Shown: piece after piece, positions 51,682 through 61,300 of the stretch
Layout: every line of letters begins with the position of its first letter
Numbering within the stretch: the stretch's first letter is position 1
Source of the DNA: Mucilaginibacter kameinonensis
GTDB lineage: Bacteria; Bacteroidota; Bacteroidia; Sphingobacteriales; Sphingobacteriaceae
Direction of reading: 5' to 3'
NCBI RefSeq assembly: GCF_003675385.1
Contig: NZ_RCWZ01000002.1
Span: 434,001-498,000, forward strand
DNA: 64,000 bases
Made by a program: the position numbers and the translations under genes
The notes under the pieces: model-generated
Told to the model about the DNA's origin: nothing
Seen by the model: the letters and a program-made list of their open reading frames with translations, nothing else
The model's database searches: none

Positions 51682-53250
51682 ATGAAATTGAAGATCAGTT
51701 TGCTTGCGGTTTTAATAGGCACTGCAACTATAGCATTTGCGCAAAATCACCAGAGCCAAAAGCAAAAGATAGCCCATGAAATGCAAAAATCTATGGTAGA
51801 TGAGTTGCTTAAGCCCTGGTACCCGGCTGCCATTGATACAGCCGATGGTGGTTTTTTGAGCGCCTTTACCTATGATTTTAAACCAACCGGAAACCAGGAT
51901 AAAATGATTGTGACACAGGCGCGCCACGTTTGGAGCAACAGTAAAGCTGCTGAGCTTTTCCCTGATAAAAAATACTATATGATTGGGGCACGCCATGGCT
52001 ACGAGTTTTTACGGGATAAACTCTGGGACAAGCAATATGGTGGTTTTTACATTTTTACCGATAAACAGGGTAACCCTAAGCAAGGAGGTTTCGCTTCTAA
52101 AGAGGCTTATGGTAATTCCTTTGCTATTTACGCGCTTGCGGCTTATTACCAGGCATCGGGCGATACCAGCGCCTTAAACCTGGCTAAACAATGTTTTTGG
52201 TGGCTGGAAAAGCACGCGCACGACCCGGTTTATAAAGGGTATTATCAGCATATGGAACGGGATGGGACACCTATTGTAAGGGACGCCACCATAAAATCAA
52301 CTGCCGAAACAGGGTATAAAGATCAAAACTCATCTATCCACCTGCTGGAATCATTTACCGAACTGTACAGCGTATGGCCTGATGCACTGCTCAAAACCCG
52401 TTTGCAAGAAATGCTGCTGCTGGTACGTGATAAGATCACTAACGATAAGGGTAACCTCATCCTTTTTTTTCAACCGGATTGGACCCCGGTGTCTTTCCGC
52501 GATTCGAGCCTGGCAGTTTATAAACAGCACCATAGCCTCGACCATATATCGTACGGGCACAACGTAGAGACGGCTTACCTCATGCTCGAAGCATCTCATG
52601 CCCTGGGTTTGGAGGATGATGCCAAAACTTTAGCAATAGGTAAAAAAATGGTTGATGATGCCCTGGAGCACGGCTGGGACAATAAAGTGGGCGGCTTTTA
52701 TGATGAGGGCTATTATTTTAAAGACAAACCCGGCGTTACCATTACCGAGGATACCAAAAATTGGTGGGCCCAGGCCGAAGGTTTAAATACACTGCTTATT
52801 ATGGCCGCTAAGTATCCTGCCGATAAGCACCAATACTTTGATCAATTTAAAACCCTTTGGCAATACACCCAAACCTATCTGATAGATCATAAACACGGCG
52901 ACTGGTACCAGGGCGGCATAGATAAGCAACCTCAATATAAAACAGCCCTCAAAGGCCAGATCTGGAAAGGGACTTATCACACTTTCCGAGCCTTGATGAA
53001 CTGTGTGATGCAGCTCGACCCTGATAAAATGCCACCGACAGCCCCAAAGCAGGTTAAGTTGATAAATGGCGTTTTGAAGTGGCAGGTATCTACGGATAAT
53101 AAACGGATACTGGGTTATAACATTTACAGCAATGGCAAAAGGATAGGGTTTACACCACTTAACTACTTTGTGGCAGGTAAAAATGGTAAATTGAGTGTGA
53201 GGGCGGTGGATTTGGCCGGGAATAATTCGGCTCTGGTTAAAGCTTTATGA
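51682..53250 (+). CDS. Secreted AGE-family epimerase (cellobiose/mannobiose 2-epimerase-like) with FnIII-like tail
   Basis: 522 residues, longer than the 390-420 of cytoplasmic cellobiose 2-epimerases. A clear signal peptide ends at IAFAQ. The (alpha/alpha)6 barrel keeps the known residues: Arg81 in QARHVW, His293 and Glu296 in GHNVET, Trp361-Trp362 and Glu366 in WWAQAE, and His433 in GTYHTFR, which matches the second catalytic His. Residues about 448-522 (PPTAPKQVKLINGVLKW to the end) resemble an FnIII module. It would epimerise the reducing-end glucose of a beta-1,4 disaccharide to mannose, in the periplasm. It forms an operon with GH9. Activity is inferred from family residues. Confidence 0.85.
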   Translation: MKLKISLLAVLIGTATIAFAQNHQSQKQKIAHEMQKSMVDELLKPWYPAAIDTADGGFLSAFTYDFKPTGNQDKMIVTQARHVWSNSKAAELFPDKKYYMIGARHGYEFLRDKLWDKQYGGFYIFTDKQGNPKQGGFASKEAYGNSFAIYALAAYYQASGDTSALNLAKQCFWWLEKHAHDPVYKGYYQHMERDGTPIVRDATIKSTAETGYKDQNSSIHLLESFTELYSVWPDALLKTRLQEMLLLVRDKITNDKGNLILFFQPDWTPVSFRDSSLAVYKQHHSLDHISYGHNVETAYLMLEASHALGLEDDAKTLAIGKKMVDDALEHGWDNKVGGFYDEGYYFKDKPGVTITEDTKNWWAQAEGLNTLLIMAAKYPADKHQYFDQFKTLWQYTQTYLIDHKHGDWYQGGIDKQPQYKTALKGQIWKGTYHTFRALMNCVMQLDPDKMPPTAPKQVKLINGVLKWQVSTDNKRILGYNIYSNGKRIGFTPLNYFVAGKNGKLSVRAVDLAGNNSALVKAL

Positions 53251-53812
53251 ATTCACTAAATTATTAAATCATATAATACATTCTCAATTTGCGTTAGGGA
53301 TAGGAGCGGATACCGTCCGTAAGCCGGCGGATAATGCCCGTGCAGTATGAGCGGATTGCCTGGCCGTCAGCTGACGGGAGCGCCATTATTAATTAAAAAT
53401 AAATAACATCAATTTTGGGCAAAACTCAACAAATTGATATTGCGTGAACTTTAATAAGCGATATCCACTTAGCATCTCCTAACCAAACTATTACATAATA
53501 AATACTCGATCTCCCGTTATTAAATCAAATTGCCCTATCTCCTTAACGATATTTTACCCCACTAAGCGGCAGAAATATTTGCGTTACGTCAATTTATGGT
53601 CAATATAAATTCGCTTAAAATCGAATGAAATAAGCGGAAATTCTCAATTTATTCCCTGTAAAATCAACACAGTAAATCTATTATCTCATTGTGTCAAAGC
53701 TACATAATGAGGACTTTTATGTTAAAAGTATTACAATTCACGTCTTGTTAGTTGACATAATTATTTTCAGTTTTGCCAATCATTTAACACTAATTGCCAC
53801 GTTATTTAACAA
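53251..53812. other. Intergenic region, 562 bp, AT-rich with one GC-rich segment
   Basis: No gene found on either strand. The AT-rich second half should carry the promoter of the ECF sigma gene (a TTGACA at 53752-53757 and CAGTTTTG at 53768-53775 are weak candidates). A distinct GC-rich repeat-like block lies at 53290-53388. Confidence 0.5.
53290..53388. repeat. GC-rich dispersed-repeat-like segment
   Basis: GAGCGGAT occurs twice, 45 bases apart (53304-53311, 53349-53356), each followed by a CCG-containing part. CCGTCAGCTGACGG at 53364-53377 is a perfect 14-bp palindrome. The phrase GCGTTAGGGATAG...AGCGGATACC resembles intergenic repeats I remember from other Bacteroidota, which is unverified. 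Confidence 0.5.
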
Positions 53813-54400
53813 ATGAACGATTTTACCAGGCTGACTGAGGAGGATTTGTTGGGATTGCTGCAGCAGGATAAGCTTAGTGCGTTCAGGGAGATTTACCAGC
53901 GTTATTGGAAAAAACTGTATGGAGATGCCTACAAGCGCCTGAAAAACAAGGAGCTGTGCGAGGAAGTTGTCCAGGAAATATTTTCAAACCTTTGGCATAA
54001 AAGGCATACGCTGCAAATTAATACTACTATTGGCGGTTACCTGCACCTGGCGGTTTTAAATCAGGTGGTTGATCAGTACCGCAAACAAAGCATCCGCGCA
54101 AAACATACCGAGGCGCTTAAATTATTAAGTACCGAGACCGATACCGGAACCGAAGATACGATCATGCTGCGTGATCTTACCCATACCCTCGAAACCGAAA
54201 TAAGCCACCTGCCTGATAAGTGCCGCTCGGTTTTTGAGTTGAGCCGTAAAGAGTATAAAACCAATAAGGAAATAGCTCAATTGCTCGGCATATCAGAAAA
54301 AACTGTTGAAAACCAGATTACTAAGGCTATAAAAAGGCTTCGGGTTGGTTTAAGTCACCATTTGCTTTGGGTGATTGCAGCGCTGTTGCACAGGCTTTAA
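53813..54400 (+). CDS. ECF sigma factor (FecI-like)
   Basis: 195 residues. Region 2 (AFREIYQRYWKKLYGDAYKR, then CEEVVQEIFSNLWHKR) and region 4 with helix-turn-helix (KTNKEIAQLLGISEKTVENQ) are clear. It ends in a hydrophobic stretch (LLWVIAALLHRL) as many Bacteroidota FecI proteins do. The usual order is sigma, FecR, SusC, SusD. Here a small Cys-rich gene and a TonB receptor come before FecR (57154). It probably drives the downstream uptake genes. Confidence 0.92.
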   Translation: MNDFTRLTEEDLLGLLQQDKLSAFREIYQRYWKKLYGDAYKRLKNKELCEEVVQEIFSNLWHKRHTLQINTTIGGYLHLAVLNQVVDQYRKQSIRAKHTEALKLLSTETDTGTEDTIMLRDLTHTLETEISHLPDKCRSVFELSRKEYKTNKEIAQLLGISEKTVENQITKAIKRLRVGLSHHLLWVIAALLHRL

Positions 54401-54477
54401 TCTCTTTTAATCAATCCAAATTAATTGATTTTTATAAATTATTTTTCAAGCCGGTAATAATTAAATAGCTTTGGCAA

Positions 54478-54786
54478 GTGAAAATTATTTGCCTCATTTT
54501 GTCATTGTATGTTATTATCCTTTCAGCTAAACCATGCTGTACGGATAGTGATTGCCTGGCGTTGAGCAAGGAGAAGACTAGCAAACAGGCCCCGGTTCAA
54601 AAAGAATGTTTAGGCTGTTCTCCTTTTTTTACATGTGGATCATGCGTGGGCTTTATTACCGGCAAAGCTGTTATTATCAGCTTACCAATGCTTGTTGAAA
54701 GCACATCAAATGAATATGCCGCGTACCGCCAGCCACGTATTACTAAAATTTCTTCTACTATCTGGTTACCTCCCAAATTAAGTTAA
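54478..54786 (+). CDS. Small Cys-rich DUF6660-like exported protein
   Basis: 102 residues, starting with GTG at 54478. A short hydrophobic N-terminus (IICLILSLYVIILSA) is followed by a Cys cluster: PCCTDSDC and later CLGCSPFFTCGSC. This matches the DUF6660 type of small proteins that in Bacteroidota often sit just before TonB-dependent receptors and metal efflux genes. The paired Cys residues suggest binding of copper or another soft metal, or disulfides, in the periplasm. The receptor gene starts 51 bases later. The family name is from memory; metal binding is inference. Confidence 0.65.
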   Translation: MKIICLILSLYVIILSAKPCCTDSDCLALSKEKTSKQAPVQKECLGCSPFFTCGSCVGFITGKAVIISLPMLVESTSNEYAAYRQPRITKISSTIWLPPKLS

Positions 54787-54837
54787 TACCCGGCCGCCCG
54801 GCCCAAATTCTGTATTCACTTAATTTATACCAACATC

Positions 54838-57021
54838 ATGAAAAAAATAACTGTGCTTTTTATTGCACTGCTATATACTGCTTTAACTTACGCTCAAAAC
54901 ACATTTAAAGTCATCGTTAAAGATGAAAAAACAAAAGAACCATTAATTGGCGCCACCGCCTTAATATCCGGAACAACTAAAGGCGCTGCAGCCGATACAA
55001 GCGGAATGATTATTATTAATGGCGTTCCGGATGGTAAACAAATTATCCGGTATAGCTTTATCGGATATCAAACCAGAACAGATACCCTTATTTTCCCGCT
55101 TAGTGGGAAGGTTCCTTTATTTATTTTTTTGCAACCTGCGAAAGAGGAAGGGGAAAGCCTTGCCGAGGTTGTAGTTGGCGCTACTCGAAGCAGTCGCACT
55201 ATCGCAAATATACCTACGAGGGTAGAAGTGATTTCGGGCGAAGAACTGGACGAAAAAGGAAACATGAAACCAGGAGATATCCGTATGTTGCTCGCCGAGA
55301 GTACGGGTATCCAAACACAACAAACTTCGGCAACCAGTGGTAATTCGAGCATCCGGATACAGGGCTTGGATGGTAAATACACACAGATCATCCGTGATGG
55401 CTTTCCGTTGTACTCTGGTTTTTCTGGTGGACTTGGCTTATTACAAATAGCCCCGCTTGATCTGAAGCAAGTTGAGGTTATTAAAGGTTCGTCGTCTACG
55501 CTTTATGGTGGCGGTGCTATTGCCGGGCTTGTAAACCTGGTATCTAAAACGCCCACAAAAGAGCGCCAGTTAAGTTTCCTGTTAAACGGTACATCGGCCT
55601 TGGGGCTTGACGCAAGCGGGTTTTATTCGCAAAAGTTTAATAAAATTGGCGCAACGGTTTACGCCGCGTATAATCATGGTACGGCTTATGATCCTTCGGA
55701 TATTGGTTTATCGGCCATCCCCCGGTTTAACCGCTATACACTTAACCCTAAATTGTTTTTCTATCTTAATGATCGCACGCAACTAATCGCTGGTATAAAT
55801 TCAACCGTCGAAAACAGGATAGGTGGAGATATGCAATACCTCCGGGGCAATGGCGATGCGCAGCATTCTTATTTTGAAGTGAATAAAACGGGCCGGTACA
55901 GCTCTCAACTGGAGCTTAATCATACCATTAATGACCAGGAGAAATTTACGGTTAAAAACAGCCTGAGTTATTTTGACCGAAGCATCGGCCTGCCGTCTTA
56001 CAAATTTTCGGGCTCGCAGGTTTCCTCTTACACCGAGGCTAATTACGCTTATAATAGCAGTAAAACCGATTGGGTTGCCGGAATAAATTACCTGACCGAT
56101 AAGTTTTCCGAAGACAGGAATAGTGCTTTCGCGTTACGAAGCTACAATTATGGTACCATTGGGGCTTTTGTACAAAATACCTGGAATCTGACAGGTAAAT
56201 TTACCTTAGAGTCGGGGTTAAGGGGCGATTATCATAATAAGTATGGATTCTTTTTATTGCCGAGAATTTCGGGGCTGTATAAGATAAATGATCATTTTTC
56301 GACCCGTTTAGGCGGCGGATTGGGCTATAAAGCACCAACCGTATTTACTGAAGATGCCGAGCGGATACAGTTCAGGAATGTATTGCCTATAGACGTGGCA
56401 AATACGAAAGCCGAACGATCTTATGGTGCCAACTATGATATAACTTACAAAACCGGTTTGTTTGATAACATGGTAAGCCTGAGTATTAACCAGCTTTTCT
56501 TTTACACCCGTATTGAAAGGCCTATTTTGCTTACCCTACTTGCCGATGGCAACCTGCAATACCAGCAACCTCCCGGTGATTTAAATACCAAAGGAATGGA
56601 AACCAATGTTAAACTAACCTATGATGAGTTTAAGCTATTTATAGGTTATACTTTTGCAGATGTTACTCAACATATTGGTGATAAGATAATTAACTACCCT
56701 TTGGTGTCCCGCCATAGGATTAACAACGTATTGGTTTACGAAATAGAAGATCAATTAAAACTTGGAGCCGAAGCATACTATTTCAGTCCGCAGCATTTGA
56801 GTGATGGTTCGGTAGGCCGTGGATACTGGACGGCCGGATTTATGGCGGAGAAGATGTGGAAGCGTTTTTCATTGTTTATAAACTTCGAAAACCTTACTGA
56901 TACCCGCCAAACTAAATTCGGTTCGATATATACCGGAAGCATTACCAATCCCACATTTAAGGATATTTATGCGCCTTTGGATGGATTTGTGGTTAATGGC
57001 GGCATAAAATTTAAATTATAA
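54838..57021 (+). CDS. TonB-dependent receptor (metal- or siderophore-type)
   Basis: 727 residues. A signal peptide (to about TYAQ), a carboxypeptidase-like regulatory domain (about 22-100; EPLIGATALISGT), the plug (about 120-235; RVEVISGEELDEKG, VEVIKGSSSTLYGGGAIAG) and a 22-strand barrel ending in VVNGGIKFKL. The size and lack of STN and of SusC features point to a classical receptor for metal chelates or vitamins, not glycans. It pairs with the Cys-rich gene before it. FecR follows after a large inverted repeat. It has no domain for signalling to FecR. Confidence 0.92.
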   Translation: MKKITVLFIALLYTALTYAQNTFKVIVKDEKTKEPLIGATALISGTTKGAAADTSGMIIINGVPDGKQIIRYSFIGYQTRTDTLIFPLSGKVPLFIFLQPAKEEGESLAEVVVGATRSSRTIANIPTRVEVISGEELDEKGNMKPGDIRMLLAESTGIQTQQTSATSGNSSIRIQGLDGKYTQIIRDGFPLYSGFSGGLGLLQIAPLDLKQVEVIKGSSSTLYGGGAIAGLVNLVSKTPTKERQLSFLLNGTSALGLDASGFYSQKFNKIGATVYAAYNHGTAYDPSDIGLSAIPRFNRYTLNPKLFFYLNDRTQLIAGINSTVENRIGGDMQYLRGNGDAQHSYFEVNKTGRYSSQLELNHTINDQEKFTVKNSLSYFDRSIGLPSYKFSGSQVSSYTEANYAYNSSKTDWVAGINYLTDKFSEDRNSAFALRSYNYGTIGAFVQNTWNLTGKFTLESGLRGDYHNKYGFFLLPRISGLYKINDHFSTRLGGGLGYKAPTVFTEDAERIQFRNVLPIDVANTKAERSYGANYDITYKTGLFDNMVSLSINQLFFYTRIERPILLTLLADGNLQYQQPPGDLNTKGMETNVKLTYDEFKLFIGYTFADVTQHIGDKIINYPLVSRHRINNVLVYEIEDQLKLGAEAYYFSPQHLSDGSVGRGYWTAGFMAEKMWKRFSLFINFENLTDTRQTKFGSIYTGSITNPTFKDIYAPLDGFVVNGGIKFKL

Positions 57022-57054
57022 AACCCTGTATTCTGTATGGATTGATTGCAATAC

Positions 57055-57094
57055 CACCCTTGTAATATTTTTTCAAAAAAATATTACAAGGGTG
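57055..57094. terminator. Perfect 19-bp inverted repeat between TonB receptor and FecR genes
   Basis: CACCCTTGTAATATTTTTT (57055-57073) and its exact complement (57076-57094) are separated by two bases. It starts 33 bases after the receptor stop codon. It has a T-run in the first arm and A-run in the second, so the paired form is a very stable hairpin, probably a transcription stop or strong attenuator that separates the receptor from FecR. Confidence 0.8.
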
Positions 57095-57153
57095 TAGGGG
57101 GTACACTATCTCCCGTACGTCATGTGATTTATAAACCGGAATTATTTTCTTTC

Positions 57154-58176
57154 ATGAAAGAACCTATACGCATTGATTTGCTTGAGAAATACATTAAAGG
57201 CGATTGCACCGAGGCCGAGATAGCTTTGGTTAAGCAATGGTATTTCAGCTTTGAGCATGAAAATGATCATGTTTCGGATCTTTCGCCTGCCGAAGAAAAG
57301 CAACTGGAGGAGAATATCTATTTCAGTATTATAAGCAATCTTAATCTTGTTAATCTGCCTGCAACTGAAGAGCAGCCAAAAGTTAGGCTGTTTCGGAGGT
57401 GGTATGCTGCCGCGGCTGCCGCTGCTGTTGTTTTTGCCGTATCCGCTGTGGCTGTTCTGTATACTCAGAAAGCGAAAGACCAGCACCTGGCTGCATCTAC
57501 AATAAGCGAGGTGCATTTGTTTAATGTTGCCAATAACACTGGTCATATTTATAAAGTTACCCTACCCGATAGCAGCGCCGTTTGGTTAAGTCCATCGGCA
57601 AAAATTAGTTATCCTAATGTGTTTGCCCCTAACTCAAGGATGGTAAGCATATCCGGCGAATGTTTTTTTGAGGTGACTAAGAATCCTCAGCGTCCTTTTA
57701 TTATCAGCAGCCGGTCGATAGTTACCAAAGTTTGGGGTACCAGTTTCCTGGTACGTGATAACGAGCAGAGTAATGTAGCCGATGTATCTGTATTGACCGG
57801 TAAAGTTTCGGTAAGCGCTAAAGGCGGTGCTATTACAACCAGGCTTACCAAAAATGAGGTAATGATCTATCCGCATCAAAAGGCAGTTTACCTGAACGAT
57901 AGGCATACCCTGACTGCGCAGGCTGTTGAAGAAAAATCGACAGTAAAACAATACCAGCGTACCCGCCTGGTGTTTGATAATAAACCGTTGAAGGATATCA
58001 TCCCGGTGCTTGACTCAAGTTTTAATGTTAATATTAAAGTAAGCAGCGAAAGACTTAACCATTATATCCTGAATGCCGATTTTGAAGGTTTTAACTTACC
58101 TGACGTGCTTGACGCGCTAAAGAAATCGCTCAACGTTGACTACGCTATTGTGAACAACCATATCGAACTTAAATAA
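57154..58176 (+). CDS. FecR family anti-sigma factor
   Basis: 340 residues from the ATG at 57154 (MKEPIRIDLLEKYIKGDCTE). The start is chosen because earlier codons of the open frame lie in the large inverted repeat and lack similarity, while this one opens the normal N-terminal helix. One membrane helix at about 84-104 (Ala-rich), then FecR (LPDSSAVWLSPSAKISYPN, SISGECFFEV) and DUF4974-like parts (FDNKPLKDIIPVLDSSFNV, ADFEGFNLPDVLDAL). It should control the sigma factor at 53813 and respond to the STN domain of the following SusC. It is separated from that sigma gene by the receptor cassette. Confidence 0.92.
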   Translation: MKEPIRIDLLEKYIKGDCTEAEIALVKQWYFSFEHENDHVSDLSPAEEKQLEENIYFSIISNLNLVNLPATEEQPKVRLFRRWYAAAAAAAVVFAVSAVAVLYTQKAKDQHLAASTISEVHLFNVANNTGHIYKVTLPDSSAVWLSPSAKISYPNVFAPNSRMVSISGECFFEVTKNPQRPFIISSRSIVTKVWGTSFLVRDNEQSNVADVSVLTGKVSVSAKGGAITTRLTKNEVMIYPHQKAVYLNDRHTLTAQAVEEKSTVKQYQRTRLVFDNKPLKDIIPVLDSSFNVNIKVSSERLNHYILNADFEGFNLPDVLDALKKSLNVDYAIVNNHIELK

Positions 58177-58268
58177 CCAATCCTATTAAACGCTCAAAAT
58201 TATAAGATGCACAAAAAACTACAAACCTAAAGAAGAAAGCAAAACACACCCGAAATGATCTGCATAAA

Positions 58269-58354
58269 AAAACTTAGAAGTGTTGCGAGCACCCCTAAGT
58301 TTTAAGGATCAAAAGCCCGTTCCGCGAAGAACACCTCAAGGAGGTGTGCGGGCT
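58269..58354 (+). promoter_or_regulatory. Two tandem hairpins in the SusC leader
   Basis: First: AAAACTTAG (58269-58277) with CTAAGTTTT (58295-58303), a terminator-like stem. Second: AGCCCG (58314-58319) with CGGGCT (58349-58354), enclosing ACACCTC (58331-58337) and GAGGTGT (58341-58347) with a three-base loop. The second ends 40 bases before the ATG at 58395. They may act as attenuators or as an RNA end and a processing signal between FecR and SusC. Confidence 0.55.
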
Positions 58355-58394
58355 ATTAATTGTCTCATTTTTAACAAAGAAACATAACAAATAT

Positions 58395-61300
58395 ATGAAT
58401 TTTCGTTTACGAAGGCCCATCCCATGGGGTAAAATCATGAAGATCACTTTTAGCCAGGTCCTGATAGCAATAATGGTAAGCAGCATGACTTACGCAAGCC
58501 CAATTAAAGCTCAGGGTATACTTAACAAAAAGGTAAATGTTACGCTCAGCAACACAACTATGCTTGAGGCTTTACAGTACCTTCAAAAAAATAACAATGT
58601 AAAGTTTATTTACAGCGCCAGCTCACTGGATGCTAATAAGCACTTTTCATTAGATATCAATAACCAAACATTAAAAACCGTACTTGACCAGGTGTTTAAA
58701 AACAACGGCATCAATTACGATGTAATGAACGATAGGGTAGTGCTTGAAAAAAAGGCTGCTACCACGCCAACTGTTAACGCCGCTGAGCCAGGTGTGGTAA
58801 TCATCGAGCAGGCTGCCGCTAACGTTACCATTACAGGTAAAATCACCGATAACACAGGTCAGCCTGTTCCGGGAGCTACCATTACCGAAAAAGGTACTAC
58901 AAATGGTATCACAGCCGGTGCCGATGGTGGCTTTAAATTGTCGGTTGCTGGTCCGCAATCTGTTATCGTAGTGCAGTTTATCGGCTACGCCAAACAGGAA
59001 ATTGTAGTTGGTAACCAAACTGTTATCAACGTTGTATTGGCCGAAGATGTGAAAGCCATTAACGAAGTTGTAGTTGTAGGTTATGGTACCCAGAAAAAGG
59101 TAACGGTTACCGGTGCTATCAGCAGCGTTAAAGCCAGCGATCTGCAAGACCAGCAGGTTACCCGTGTTGACGACGCGCTTCGCGGTCGTGTAACTGGTGT
59201 TAGCGTTGTACAAAGCTCTGGTTCGCCAGGTTCTTCGCCTCAAATCAGGGTGAGGGGTGTTACTTCAAGGTTAAACAGCGACCCGCTTTATGTTATTGAC
59301 GGTATTGTGGTTGATAACGGCGGTTTAGATAACGTTAACCCTAATGATGTTGAATCAATTGAGGTATTGAAAGATGCTTCTGCTGCTATTTACGGTTCTC
59401 GTTCGTCAAACGGTGTAATTATTGTAACCACCAAAAAAGGTAAAAAAGGTGATGCGCAGATCTCTTACAATGGCTATGTAGGTATCCAGTCGCCGGTTAG
59501 CAAGGTTAAATTAGCTAACGCTTCTCAATACGCTACTTTAAGAAATCAGTCTAAAATAAATGATGGAGGAACGGCAATTTTTGCTAACCCTGCGTCATAT
59601 GGTACTGGTACCAACTGGCAGGATCAGATTTTTGATAACAATGCGCTTATTCAAAATCATAACCTGAACATCAGTGGTGCATCCGATAAAGCTAACTACT
59701 ATACATCTTTCGGTTACCTTGATCAGCAAGGTGTGGTAATGCCGGATATTTCAGGTTACAAAAAGTTTAACTTTACAGTTAACACTTCATACAAGCCTAA
59801 AAAATGGTTAACCATTGGCGAAAACTTTACTTACTCATACACCAAAAACAAAGCTTTCGGTAATACCAACAGCGTATTTGGCGGTCCGTTAAGTTCATCG
59901 TTAAACCTTGATCCTATAACCCCGGTTACCGTTAGCGATATTAATGGTCAGCCAAATGTGGGTGATTATCAGAAAGCAAATATCATCCGTAACGGACAAG
60001 GTTTGCCTTACGGTATATCTGGCTATGTAGGTCAGGAAATCACTAACCCATTGGCTTATGCTCAAACTGTTTTGGGTAACTACAGCGATGCTACCAACTT
60101 ATTAGGTAGCGCTTTTGTTGAAGTTGAACCAATTCAGGGTTTGAAATTAAGGTCACAGATTAGTGCAAAACAAGCTTACTACGGCTCTGACGGTTTTACG
60201 CCTTTGTACTATCTTAACTCAAGTACATCAAATACTACAACCAACCAAACCCAGGCCTACAACAGGAACCTGTCATGGAACGTAGATAATACTATTACCT
60301 ACACCCGTTCTTTTGGTAAAAACAACCTGACAGCTTTGGTTGGTACAAGCGCTCAAAAAACTACTGCTTCAGGCTTGCAAGGCTCATTCTTGGGCGAACC
60401 TGCAACTTCACTTGCCGACGCGTCGATACTTTATGCTCTGCCTGCAGCTAACAGGATTGCGGCAAGCGCGCTTGGTTTGGATGATGTGCAGCCACATACC
60501 CTTGCTTCATACTTTGGCAGGGTTACTTATGATTACGATCAAAAATATCTGTTCTCTGGCATTATCCGTCGTGATGGTTCATCACGTTTTGGTGCTAACC
60601 ACCTTTATGGTACGTTCCCTGCCGGTCAGGTAGGTTATGTAGTGAGCCGTGAGGATTGGTTCCCTAAAAATACATTTGTTGATTTCTTCAAATTACGTGC
60701 TTCATATGGTTCTGTAGGTAACGAAAGGGCACTTGGTCCGTTCAGATATGCTGCAACCATCGGTAGCGGTCGTAATGCTATTTTCGGCGATGCTGTGGGT
60801 ATTGGTTACAGCCCTAACCAGCCACCTAACCCGAACCTGAAATGGGAAGAAACCCACACTACAGATATCGGTTTCGACGCGACATTGTTCAATAACCTGA
60901 GCGTAACGTTTGACGTGTACAAAAAGCTTACAAAAGGTATGTTACAGGATGTGCAGTTGCCTTCATACGCGGGTTTTGCCGGTCAGCCATCTGATAACGT
61001 TGGTGACATGGAAAACAAAGGTGTGGAGTTAAGCCTTAACTATACCAACAAAATCGGTGAGTTTAATTACAGCGTTGGCGGTAACATTTCATACAACAAA
61101 AATACAGTAGTAAGCTTAGGCAACCAGATTGATCATTTTGTACAAGGTACAGTGCAAAGCACTACTTACGAAATTGGACGAATCACTCCGGGACAACCTA
61201 TCGGCGAGTTTTACGGTTTCAAAGAGTTGGGCGTGTTCCATTCGCAGGCCGAGATTAACGCCTATACCAAAAATGGTCAGCTGATACAGCCAAACGCTAA

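Noticed and set aside
57046-57153. N-terminal extension of the second FecR frame
   Set aside because: These codons read through the 19-bp inverted repeat; FecR proteins start at the helix beginning at 57154.
58671-59243. 190-codon minus-strand frame opposite SusC
   Set aside because: It is antisense to the STN and plug region of a clear SusC gene; the Asn/Asp/Tyr-rich composition is what antisense of SusC gives.
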